DNA of 13,922 nucleotides from Methylococcaceae bacterium. GTDB taxonomy: Bacteria; Pseudomonadota; Gammaproteobacteria; Methylococcales; Methylomonadaceae. This document shows positions 7,761 through 13,832 of this stretch, piece after piece. The position numbers and the translations under genes were made by a program. The stretch spans positions 1-13,922 of the forward strand of contig JAKIUK010000092.1 of assembly GCA_021647585.1 (NCBI GenBank), in the 5' to 3' direction. Below the pieces are notes generated by a model. The model worked only from the letters and a program-made list of their open reading frames with translations. It was not told the origin of the DNA and made no database searches. Each line of letters opens with the position of its first letter. Within the stretch, counting starts at the first letter, position 1.

Positions 7761-8876
7761 TTAAACAATCTGTTCAATAAAACGCGGCAAAGCAAATAAA
7801 TAGCCTTGATAAAAATCAAAACCAACTTTCTGACACAAAATATAGTCTTCTTGCTGACTGAGACACTCAGCTAACGTTTTGATCTTTAAACTACGAGCCA
7901 TATCGTGTAGTTGCTGAACCAGCTCAACCTTGGCCTGAGGTGCCCTGTGTATATTATCAACCAGCATCATATCAAATTTAAGTACATCAGGCGCAGCCTC
8001 AACCAACTCCAGCAAACGAGATTGCCCAACACCAAAATCGTCATATGATAGTAGTATGTCCCACTTTTTCAACTCACTTTTTATGTGCTTTATAAGCTCA
8101 ATATTTGGAATTGCCTGTTCATGAATTTCTAATGCCATCTGACAATCAGGGTATTTTGTCTTTAACCAGTGAATTTTTTGCATTAATTGGTCAGGATTGG
8201 CCATCTCATTAGGGTGGGTATTCATAAAAATATGGCCTTTAAGCCCATTTTCCACTGCTGTTTGGATACCAACTTCACGGAGCATCTCAGATAATTGCAC
8301 ATCAAGCCCCACACTTTCGGCAATCTGAAACAGACCACCAGGATTTACTGGCAAACCGGGATGTGCACCACGGCCCAGGAGTTCATAACCAAATACTGAG
8401 CTATTTTGATGATCCACAATAGATTGAAATGCTGGTTTAACCATCTTACGTACCAGCAGTTCCTCTAACTCTTTTACCCCTGTAGGAAAATAATTCGACA
8501 ACCGATCACGGGGTGTCATAACGGTAGAATCTGATGCCACTTTTTCATGCTGAGTCTGATCATGCATCAGACGCATCTCAACATTTCCAAGGTGGATAAC
8601 ATCACCATGAGCCAGTTTTGTTGGTGAACTGATACTGAGATGATTGACAAACGTTCCATTACTACTGCCAAGATCATTAATACTCAGAATACCATCTTCT
8701 TCACTGATGATCGCATGAAGACGTGAGACTGATGAAATCGCTATGCTAAGTGACAGGTTATCTTTACGACCTATTAAAAAAGGACTCACATCGATAAACT
8801 TACGCTGCACCAGACCATCAATACCGAAATAGCCTTCCAGATACCATGAAGGCATATAAAGTTTCTGATTACCCAT
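7761..8876 (-). CDS. FHA-EAL fusion protein, predicted c-di-GMP phosphodiesterase
   Basis: 371 residues, no membrane segments. An N-terminal FHA domain (about 20-105) shows the phosphothreonine-binding residues: FLIGR (33-37), SRLH (51-54), then GSSNGTFVN (70-78). A short linker leads to an EAL domain (about 135-365) with YELLGR (Glu165), FMNTHP (Asn219), LEIHE (Glu250/Glu253), YDDFG (Asp279/Asp280), LKFD (Lys300), AECL (Glu337) and YQGY (Gln357). The metal and substrate residues are largely kept, so hydrolysis of c-di-GMP is possible; the AEGVE motif is altered to AECLS, so activity may be modified. FHA suggests recruitment to a Thr-phosphorylated partner. The ATG at 8876 has GAGG close upstream. 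It stands alone, preceded by a 9-bp tandem repeat. Confidence 0.9.
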   Translation of the reverse strand: MGNQKLYMPSWYLEGYFGIDGLVQRKFIDVSPFLIGRKDNLSLSIAISSVSRLHAIISEEDGILSINDLGSSNGTFVNHLSISSPTKLAHGDVIHLGNVEMRLMHDQTQHEKVASDSTVMTPRDRLSNYFPTGVKELEELLVRKMVKPAFQSIVDHQNSSVFGYELLGRGAHPGLPVNPGGLFQIAESVGLDVQLSEMLREVGIQTAVENGLKGHIFMNTHPNEMANPDQLMQKIHWLKTKYPDCQMALEIHEQAIPNIELIKHIKSELKKWDILLSYDDFGVGQSRLLELVEAAPDVLKFDMMLVDNIHRAPQAKVELVQQLHDMARSLKIKTLAECLSQQEDYILCQKVGFDFYQGYLFALPRFIEQIV

Positions 8877-9093
8877 GGTCCTCAGAAATTCTCATAAGCT
8901 TAGCAAGCATTGGCTGGTTCCTAACGGCAGTACATACAATTCGAGGTGATGTATCTTGTAGCTTAAACCGCCGATTATATCGACAACAGAACCAGGCTAG
9001 GTTGAAAGGTAATAAAGTGACATTTATCAATAGATAAGTCCCCGCCATTGTATTTTTAACATTACCTGTCACGGTATTAATCCAAACAAACCA

Positions 9094-9156
9094 TAAACCT
9101 GTAAAACCTGTAAAACCTGTAAAACCTGTAAAACCTGTAAAACCTGTAAAACCTGT
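9094..9156. repeat. 9-bp tandem repeat, seven copies
   Basis: The unit AAAACCTGT occurs six times exactly (9103-9156), preceded by one copy with a single change (9094-9102). It lies about 220 bases upstream of the FHA-EAL start, which is read from the other strand (unit ACAGGTTTT). With a length divisible by three, one plus-strand frame reads Lys-Pro-Val repeats, but that frame has no start codon. Exact copies indicate recent slippage, so copy number is likely variable. Confidence 0.95.
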
Positions 9157-9261
9157 ATTTTATTCTTACTCATTATTCTGTTAACCAGTTACTATTTATT
9201 TACATAGTGTAATAATAGTTCAGTCCCAAAAAATAATTGGAATAGAATGGGCTTAGAGTAA

Positions 9262-9438
9262 AAAAATATTTCATTCCTCAATTTATGTCATAACCACAGA
9301 ACTGAAGACGCCTTAGATCAAATAGAATCTTATTTAAATACTGCAAATCATTGCTGGTATATCGGTTGTGTAAAAAATCCTGTTTCCACAAAGACAATTG
9401 AGGAAACTATGCGAGTATTTGAAATTTGCCTAAAGTAA
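9262..9438 (+). pseudogene. unrecognised coding remnant without a start codon
   Basis: An open plus-strand stretch of 58 codons follows a TAA and ends in TAA. It has protein-like composition, including EDALDQIESYLNTANHCWYI and TIEETMRVFEICLK, but no ATG, GTG or TTG at its beginning. Next, ATG at 9442 opens a short piece (MELKIPEGVKYDLKAG) that would continue in another frame as LVLKTGARTEIL up to the left end of the MITE at 9531. I do not recognise either piece. They look like the tail of one gene and a small second gene cut by the MITE. The rest of 8877-9530, apart from the tandem repeat, holds nothing I can support. Confidence 0.35.
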
Positions 9439-9530
9439 AAAATGGAGTTAAAAATACCGGAGGGAGTAAAGTATGATTTAAAAGCAGGAAAACATTAGTT
9501 CTTAAGACAGGAGCACGCACAGAAATACTA

Positions 9531-9688
9531 GGAGGCTGTCCGAGAATAGAAAAACCTACTGCGGAAAAGCTATTTTGGCCAGATTCTCCGTTCATTTTCG
9601 TTATATAACCCATTATTCGCCTCAAATGAACGAAAAATATAGCCCAAAAGCATTCCCTCGCTACGGTTTCTATTCTCAGACAGCCTCC
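9531..9688. mobile_element. 158-bp MITE with 22-bp inverted repeats and TA duplication
   Basis: The ends 9531-9552 and 9667-9688 are inverted copies with one mismatch, opening GGAGGCTGTC. TA stands directly outside both ends (9529-9530 and 9689-9690), as expected for a target duplication. The interior holds a further inverted pair, CGTTCATTT near 9588 and AAATGAACG near 9625, so the whole can fold into a long hairpin. It is too short for a transposase, so it must be moved in trans, by an IS5- or IS630-type enzyme judging from the TA target. Its right end meets the stop codon of the DUF6524 gene. Confidence 0.8.
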
Positions 9689-10113
9689 TAATCACTTAGC
9701 TCATCAACATCAACCTGACCACTCATCCGTCTGCGTACATGAGACCATGACATTCCAATAGCTAGCAGTACAGAAAGACAAATCAGCGCAATCCAGGTAA
9801 TAGATATAGTTGAATCGGCATTGAACATGCCATAGCTAGTTAATAGCCAGACAAATGTACCAATAAATAAGGAAGCCAGGACTAAACCCAGTACACCTAA
9901 AGAAAGCAATGTGGATCTTATCAATATGGTCCACCCAATTATTAGCAACACCCCAGCAAAAGCATGCTCAGCTCCAAATGATGACCCTGTACCATTCAAT
10001 GCTTCAGTAAGCCAATGATAATAGGAGTAGCCACTTGGGTTAAAAGTAAATACAACAATAACTGCTGCTCCAAGAAATCTGACAAAAAAACTCATCAAGT
10101 TAAAGTGTTTCAT
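9688..10113 (-). CDS. DUF6524 family small membrane protein
   Basis: 141 residues with four predicted membrane helices (about 8-23, 50-66, 69-92, 104-122). Family-like features are the NPSGYSYYHWL segment after the first helix (25-35), GWTILIRST (60-68), and the C-terminal cytoplasmic tail SWSHVRRRMSGQVDVDE (122-138). Length fits the family. The function of DUF6524 is not known to me. The stop codon TAG overlaps the TA duplication and the first base of the MITE, so the insertion landed at the very end of the gene and may have replaced the last residues and native terminator. The ribosome site is weak (AAAAGA). It is separated by 155 bases from the deacetylase gene upstream on the same strand, so it may have its own promoter. 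Confidence 0.75.
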   Translation of the reverse strand: MKHFNLMSFFVRFLGAAVIVVFTFNPSGYSYYHWLTEALNGTGSSFGAEHAFAGVLLIIGWTILIRSTLLSLGVLGLVLASLFIGTFVWLLTSYGMFNADSTISITWIALICLSVLLAIGMSWSHVRRRMSGQVDVDELSD

Positions 10114-10268
10114 AGTTATCTTTTGGTATGATTGTTATGAAATTAAAATAAGTTTCTGGAAGAAATACCACCCATTATCCAGGAAATTCACAGGGGCTAA
10201 TGTAACATGGTTAGCAGTATTCTATATCCTATTAGTTTACAGAAAAATCATGTATTTTCTATGACTGA

Positions 10269-11222
10269 TTAAACCTGAGTCATACTATCAACCACGGCTG
10301 TCCATGTTTTAGCTATATTGTTGTGATTGTATCCCCCTCCCCCTAATGCAATAAGTTTGCCTTCACACAATTGACTGGCTAACTCACAAAGTCGTTTGGC
10401 AGCATGTGCATGCGCTTTTTCGCTGTATTCCATATGCGTGATAGGATCACCCTTGACACTATCCGCCCCGCATTGCAAGAGAATGAATTCTGCACCGTGC
10501 TTTAACAGGAATTCTTCTACTGTGTTCCATGCCTGCATAAAAGCTTCATCATTTGAGTGAGGTGGCATGGGAATATTAAGCTTCATTCCTTTAGCATTAC
10601 CTTTACCTGTTTCCGTTTCAGCACCTGTGCCGGGGTATAGAAATCGACCATCTTCATGCAAATCAACGAAGATAACATCAGGGTCATTTTCAAAACTATA
10701 GAACACCCCATCACCATGATGTGCATCGATATCAATATAGGCTATACGCTGGACATTATGTTGATGGCGTAGAAATTCGATTGCTATGCCGCAATCGTTA
10801 AAAACACAGAAGCCTGCTGCTATGTGGCGGCGTGCATGATGCAGGCCTGCTATAGGTATAAAGGCATGTTTGTATTCACTGCTTATTATGCGGTCCACTG
10901 CATCACAGACTGATCCTACTACGTAGGATGCTGCTTCATATATTCCAATAAATGCCGGGGTATCTCCCATATCCAGAAAACCCGTGCCTAATTTGGATTG
11001 TTGTTTTACCTGCTCAACATAATCATGGGTATGAAATAATTCCAGTGTGCTTTGATCAATCGTTTGCGGAGCTAAAATATCTACTTTTTCTTGCAATGAT
11101 TGTTTGTAGAATTCTTGTTCAAACACATGATGCCGTTTAGGGCCGAAAGGATGATCATTACCAAACCCATACTTGGCTAATTCATCGCCTAGATAAACAC
11201 TACAGTGGTGTTTCTGATTCAT
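10269..11222 (-). CDS. histone deacetylase family protein (AcuC/acetylpolyamine amidohydrolase-like)
   Basis: 317 residues, full length for the bacterial class. Signature elements in order: His128/His129 in GLHHARRH, the GFCVFND loop (137-143), DIDAHHGDG (164-172) giving zinc ligands Asp166 and His168, CGADS with third zinc ligand Asp254, and GGGGYN with catalytic Tyr298. The zinc-dependent deacetylase site is therefore complete. Substrates in bacteria include acetyl-lysine, acetylpolyamines or related small amides; which one applies here cannot be told. It is a cytosolic enzyme. AGAGG lies about nine bases before the ATG. Probably the third gene of an operon after the cyclotransferase-like gene and hspQ (40-base gap to hspQ). 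Confidence 0.93.
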   Translation of the reverse strand: MNQKHHCSVYLGDELAKYGFGNDHPFGPKRHHVFEQEFYKQSLQEKVDILAPQTIDQSTLELFHTHDYVEQVKQQSKLGTGFLDMGDTPAFIGIYEAASYVVGSVCDAVDRIISSEYKHAFIPIAGLHHARRHIAAGFCVFNDCGIAIEFLRHQHNVQRIAYIDIDAHHGDGVFYSFENDPDVIFVDLHEDGRFLYPGTGAETETGKGNAKGMKLNIPMPPHSNDEAFMQAWNTVEEFLLKHGAEFILLQCGADSVKGDPITHMEYSEKAHAHAAKRLCELASQLCEGKLIALGGGGYNHNNIAKTWTAVVDSMTQV

Positions 11223-11262
11223 TGGGTTATCCTCTCATTTGTTCTACAAAATGATTATGCGG

Positions 11263-11574
11263 TTAATTCTTTTGAGTTCTTAGCTGATAAAGACCTTCTT
11301 TCATGCCTTTGAAATAGTGATTCAATAACGGATGATGAATTGGTTCGTTCTCTTCTGTCGATTCAAGGTTACGTTCAGCAACATAGGTTTGGTGCACAGA
11401 ATCATTAACTAGCACATGATACCAGGGTTGATCTTTAGAGGGACGACTGCGAGCAACCTCCTCATACCATAAATCACTACCTAGAAACTTGTAATCGACA
11501 TCAATTATAACGCCTTGATAATCAAACATTTGGTGATGGACTATTTGTCCTATAGAAAATTTGGCTTTACTCAT
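11263..11574 (-). CDS. hspQ: heat shock protein HspQ
   Basis: 103 residues matching the HspQ/YccV family along its length: FSIGQIVHH (6-14), the DYQGVIIDVD strand (18-27), QPWYHVLV (49-56), TYVAERNL (63-70), HPLLNHYF (81-88). In enterobacteria HspQ is a heat-inducible protein that binds hemimethylated DNA and acts as specificity enhancer and substrate of the Lon protease. Its ATG directly follows the stop codon of the upstream gene (TAAATG on the minus strand), with a GGGGGGAT ribosome site inside that gene's end, so the two are translated as a pair. Confidence 0.93.
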   Translation of the reverse strand: MSKAKFSIGQIVHHQMFDYQGVIIDVDYKFLGSDLWYEEVARSRPSKDQPWYHVLVNDSVHQTYVAERNLESTEENEPIHHPLLNHYFKGMKEGLYQLRTQKN

Positions 11575-12108
11575 TTAATATCCCCCCGACCAAATGGCAG
11601 CAAGTTTGTATTTGCACTCTATTCCCCAAAAAGCAGTGCTATTTTTAAAGTCTTCAATGAATTTGTCACCATATATTTTGCAACCATTGAGACATAGATT
11701 CAAATAGTGTTGCTGGACGCTGGACTTAGGAAGATATTGATAAGGTGTAAATTGATGAGCACGGAAATAATAAGCATCAAAAATCTGTTTTTCATCATCA
11801 TAGTGATGGACTTTAATCTTACAGAAGTCATATCCCTGTTCCCGTTGTAAAATATTACCTAATGACACCTCATCCATTTCAAAGCAAGTACCATTTAGTA
11901 CACTTACTGCATCGGTTTCAGCAATATTCAAAACACAGACAGGACTATTACACTCTGCATCAAATCGATAGGTAGACGCCAAATTAAATACTCTATGTAA
12001 ACCATAGGTTTTTGCAGGGATAATGTTTCTAGCTTCCGGCACGGTTTTTTTTAACGATGCCTGATTAATCAGGCTACCGTAGGCAAATATTTTATAGATT
12101 GTTTTCAT
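11575..12108 (-). CDS. gamma-glutamylcyclotransferase-like (GGCT/AIG2 fold) protein
   Basis: 177 residues from the ATG at 12108. The N-terminal FAYGSL (8-13) is the substrate-binding YGS loop, followed by YGLHRVFN, the NGTCFEMDE strand (72-80), and LQREQGYD (87-94), whose Glu90 fits the catalytic glutamate. Such enzymes release pyroglutamate from gamma-glutamyl compounds; the substrate here is unknown. An upstream in-frame ATG at 12183 would add 25 residues, but that stretch contains the likely promoter (TGCTATATT, 12131-12139) and the family starts just before YGS; AGAGGA lies ten bases before the chosen ATG. First gene of the operon with hspQ and the deacetylase. Confidence 0.8.
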   Translation of the reverse strand: MKTIYKIFAYGSLINQASLKKTVPEARNIIPAKTYGLHRVFNLASTYRFDAECNSPVCVLNIAETDAVSVLNGTCFEMDEVSLGNILQREQGYDFCKIKVHHYDDEKQIFDAYYFRAHQFTPYQYLPKSSVQQHYLNLCLNGCKIYGDKFIEDFKNSTAFWGIECKYKLAAIWSGGY

Positions 12109-12130
12109 AGTACTTAATCCTCTTGCCAGC

Positions 12131-12139
12131 AATATAGCA
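12131..12139 (-). promoter_or_regulatory. extended -10 promoter for the cyclotransferase-hspQ-deacetylase operon
   Basis: On the minus strand this reads TGCTATATT: a -10 hexamer with the extended TGN motif. No clear -35 was found. Transcription would begin near 12124, giving a leader of about 15 bases that includes the AGAGGA ribosome site of the gene starting at 12108. Confidence 0.4.
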
Positions 12140-12248
12140 CAAGCCTGTGTAGAACTGCATCCTACAATTGCTTTAAACAACATGTTGAATCCGCCAAGTA
12201 TTTTAAGTTAAGCATCCTGTTTAGTGTAGTCACATCAGAATACCTAAT

Positions 12249-12384
12249 TCTACTTTGTCACATTTGAAAGGATACTATACAAAAGTATCTTCGGTGCGTT
12301 GTACGCACCATTTCGAAAATGGAAGAATAAACAATAATTTTGATGCGTGCAACGCACTCTACATTTATAATCTGACAAAGTAGA
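12249..12384. mobile_element. 136-bp inverted-repeat element (MITE-like) with internal hairpins
   Basis: The ends TCTACTTTGTCA (12249-12260) and TGACAAAGTAGA (12373-12384) are perfect 12-bp inverted repeats, with partial pairing inward. Inside are three hairpins: GATACT/AGTATC (12271-12289), GGTGCGT/ACGCACC with a three-base loop (12293-12309) and TGCGT/ACGCA (12344-12356). There is no coding capacity and no clear target duplication. The GGTGCGT..ACGCACC hairpin resembles a dispersed repeat seen in many bacterial genomes. It sits between the divergent cyclotransferase operon and the second sensor-kinase pair. The remaining bases 12385-12536 show nothing else. Confidence 0.6.
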
Positions 12385-12536
12385 TCTAAGCGTGCTATTT
12401 GGAATAAACTACAATTAGCCCTAACAATTCTAATTTTTTTCTACTAATCCTTGCCACTAGCATAACAGTCTATCTACTAGACATAAACAATAAATTTTGC
12501 CTTCCTTTTTATACTTTCCTTGGAATAAAGACTGAT

Positions 12537-12565
12537 TTGACAATAATTAAATCATAAGCTACGTT
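12537..12565 (+). promoter_or_regulatory. sigma-70 promoter for the second MetOD1-kinase pair
   Basis: A perfect TTGACA -35 (12537-12542), a 17-base spacer and TACGTT (12560-12565), which keeps the T, A and final T of the -10 consensus. Transcription would start near 12572, about 30 bases before the ATG at 12604. Confidence 0.5.
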
Positions 12566-12603
12566 TAAACTGATCCTTCCAGCAAGTTTTAGCCCATATC
12601 TGT

Positions 12604-12840
12604 ATGAATACATCAAAGCATAGTTCTAAAAATACTGCAGATCTAAATATGCCCTTAGTCTGTATGATACCTTCAAATGTTTTTGGTTCTATCACTGCAA
12701 AAAATTTAGGTTATTCCAAAGTGACCCTAGAAGAAACCATTGCCAAAGGTGATAAAGAATGTAAAGTTATTGTGCATTTTTATCGCACTGATGAAGCCCA
12801 AGCAGCTGAAGGGAAAGAGTACTTCAATCTAATGCACTAA
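12604..12840 (+). CDS. MetOD1-like sensor, second copy, N-terminally truncated
   Basis: 78 residues that match only the C-terminal end of the 178-residue protein at 2797. Residues 20-77 align without gaps to 120-177, with 42 of 58 positions equal by my count, including SNVFG, NLGY, LEETIAKGD, ECKVIVHF and EYFNL. The helical first half and the CPFG motif are gone. Of the four family cysteines only those equal to Cys120 and Cys153 remain (Cys20, Cys53). The first 15 residues are not recognisable. No ribosome site is seen before the ATG, although a promoter-like sequence lies upstream. Two bases separate its stop from the GTG of the next kinase, the same spacing as in the first copy. It may be a shortened sensor or a decaying one. 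Confidence 0.7.
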   Translation: MNTSKHSSKNTADLNMPLVCMIPSNVFGSITAKNLGYSKVTLEETIAKGDKECKVIVHFYRTDEAQAAEGKEYFNLMH

Positions 12841-12842
12841 TC

Positions 12843-13832
12843 GTGAATATAAAACACTTTCTTGAATTTACCTTTTCTTTTTCGGAATGTATGTGCCTGT
12901 TAAACCATAAAGGTATAATTCTGGCAATAAATCCCGCAGTTGCTGAGTTTATTGGAAAACAAAATAGTGATGTAAATGGCTATCATTTCAGTAGCTTACT
13001 CGATACCACTGAAACCCGCCTCAAACAATATTTAAAAAATGCATGTAGCACTAGGGATACGACTCCAGGACGACTGTTTATATTAGATTCAAATTCTAAA
13101 AGCATAGAATGTAAATGCAAAACAGCTTTATTAATCCCCGTGAGCAATCATGGTAATCCAAGTCTTTTATTGCGCTGGAGTAGTACTGAATTTCAATCCA
13201 ACAAATTCTCATTGTTAAACGTTGAACTGGAAGCTTTACGACAGCAATACCATAAGATCATGGACCAAAAAGAGCATTTGGAAAACTATGTGAAAAAGCG
13301 AACCCAACAGCTCTTTGAAAAAACAAAGCTGTTAGAGCAATCCTACAAGGAATTGGAATCAACCCAAAAAGACCTGGAAAATTATCAGCAAAACCTGGAA
13401 CAACTCGTCGAACAAAAAATTCAAGACTTAAAAGAAACAACTAAAAATGCCTTGCTAGCGAAAGAAACTGCAATTCAAGCCAATCAGGCAAAATCAGACT
13501 TTCTTTCTAATATGTCCCACGAATTGCGTACACCTATGCATGCCATTCTATCTTTTTCTAATATCGGTAGAAAAAAAATCGCCACTGCCACTTCTGAAAA
13601 ATTACATGATTACTTCACTAAAATTCACTCCAGTGGTGAACGCCTGCTAAATCTCCTCAATGATCTACTTGATATATCCAAATTAGAGTCTGGAAAAATG
13701 GAATTGAGTTTGTCAGAGCATGATGTACGAATATCTCTCGCTTCATGCATTAGCGAACTTACGGGATTAATAGATAAAAAATCCATTAAAATAATCATGA
13801 GTGTTTCCATATTAGTTCTACACAGGAACTAA
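12843..13832 (+). CDS. PAS histidine kinase, second copy, cut before the ATPase domain
   Basis: Starts with GTG two bases after the short MetOD1 gene. PAS-like domain (about 8-112), long coiled coil (about 120-215), then a HisKA domain with the H-box FLSNMSHELRTPMH (220-233, His226) and the second helix LLNLLNDLLDISKLESGKM (268-286). The first 150 residues are a gap-free paralogue of the kinase at 1532 (shared CLL, NPA, EFI, YLK, IEC/VEC, CK, IPV, LLLR, NYVK-RTQ). The core differs: this H-box is of the SHELRTP type common in hybrid kinases, the other is AHEINTP. Homology ends near residue 316; the last 12 or so codons belong to inserted DNA, and the HATPase is missing, so it cannot autophosphorylate. 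Its original length was probably above 450 residues. Confidence 0.85.
   Translation: MNIKHFLEFTFSFSECMCLLNHKGIILAINPAVAEFIGKQNSDVNGYHFSSLLDTTETRLKQYLKNACSTRDTTPGRLFILDSNSKSIECKCKTALLIPVSNHGNPSLLLRWSSTEFQSNKFSLLNVELEALRQQYHKIMDQKEHLENYVKKRTQQLFEKTKLLEQSYKELESTQKDLENYQQNLEQLVEQKIQDLKETTKNALLAKETAIQANQAKSDFLSNMSHELRTPMHAILSFSNIGRKKIATATSEKLHDYFTKIHSSGERLLNLLNDLLDISKLESGKMELSLSEHDVRISLASCISELTGLIDKKSIKIIMSVSILVLHRN

Noticed and set aside
8846..9037. 63-codon plus-strand open frame opposite the FHA-EAL start
   Set aside because: It overlaps the beginning of the FHA-EAL coding sequence on the other strand and has no protein-like motif.
8869..9072. 67-codon minus-strand open frame from a GTG, overlapping the FHA-EAL start
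   Set aside because: No recognisable domain, a rare start codon, and overlap with the start of a well-supported gene. A GGA nine bases upstream is not enough to call it.
9094..9156. CRISPR array
   Set aside because: The 9-bp units are directly adjacent with no spacers, so this is a simple tandem repeat.
9040..9180. Lys-Pro-Val repeat protein on the plus strand
   Set aside because: The frame follows a TAA and has no start codon; the repeat is better explained as non-coding slippage DNA.
9407..9625. 72-codon minus-strand open frame across the MITE and its left flank
   Set aside because: It spans the MITE boundary and the flanking debris, which have different origins, and shows no domain.
10200..10268. 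Terminator after the deacetylase gene
   Set aside because: Only a 4-bp stem (TCAT/ATGA) before a T-run can be drawn on the minus strand, too weak to report.
12109..12183. Longer start for the cyclotransferase-like gene at 12183
   Set aside because: The extra 25 residues precede the conserved fold and contain a likely extended -10 promoter; the ATG at 12108 has a ribosome site.
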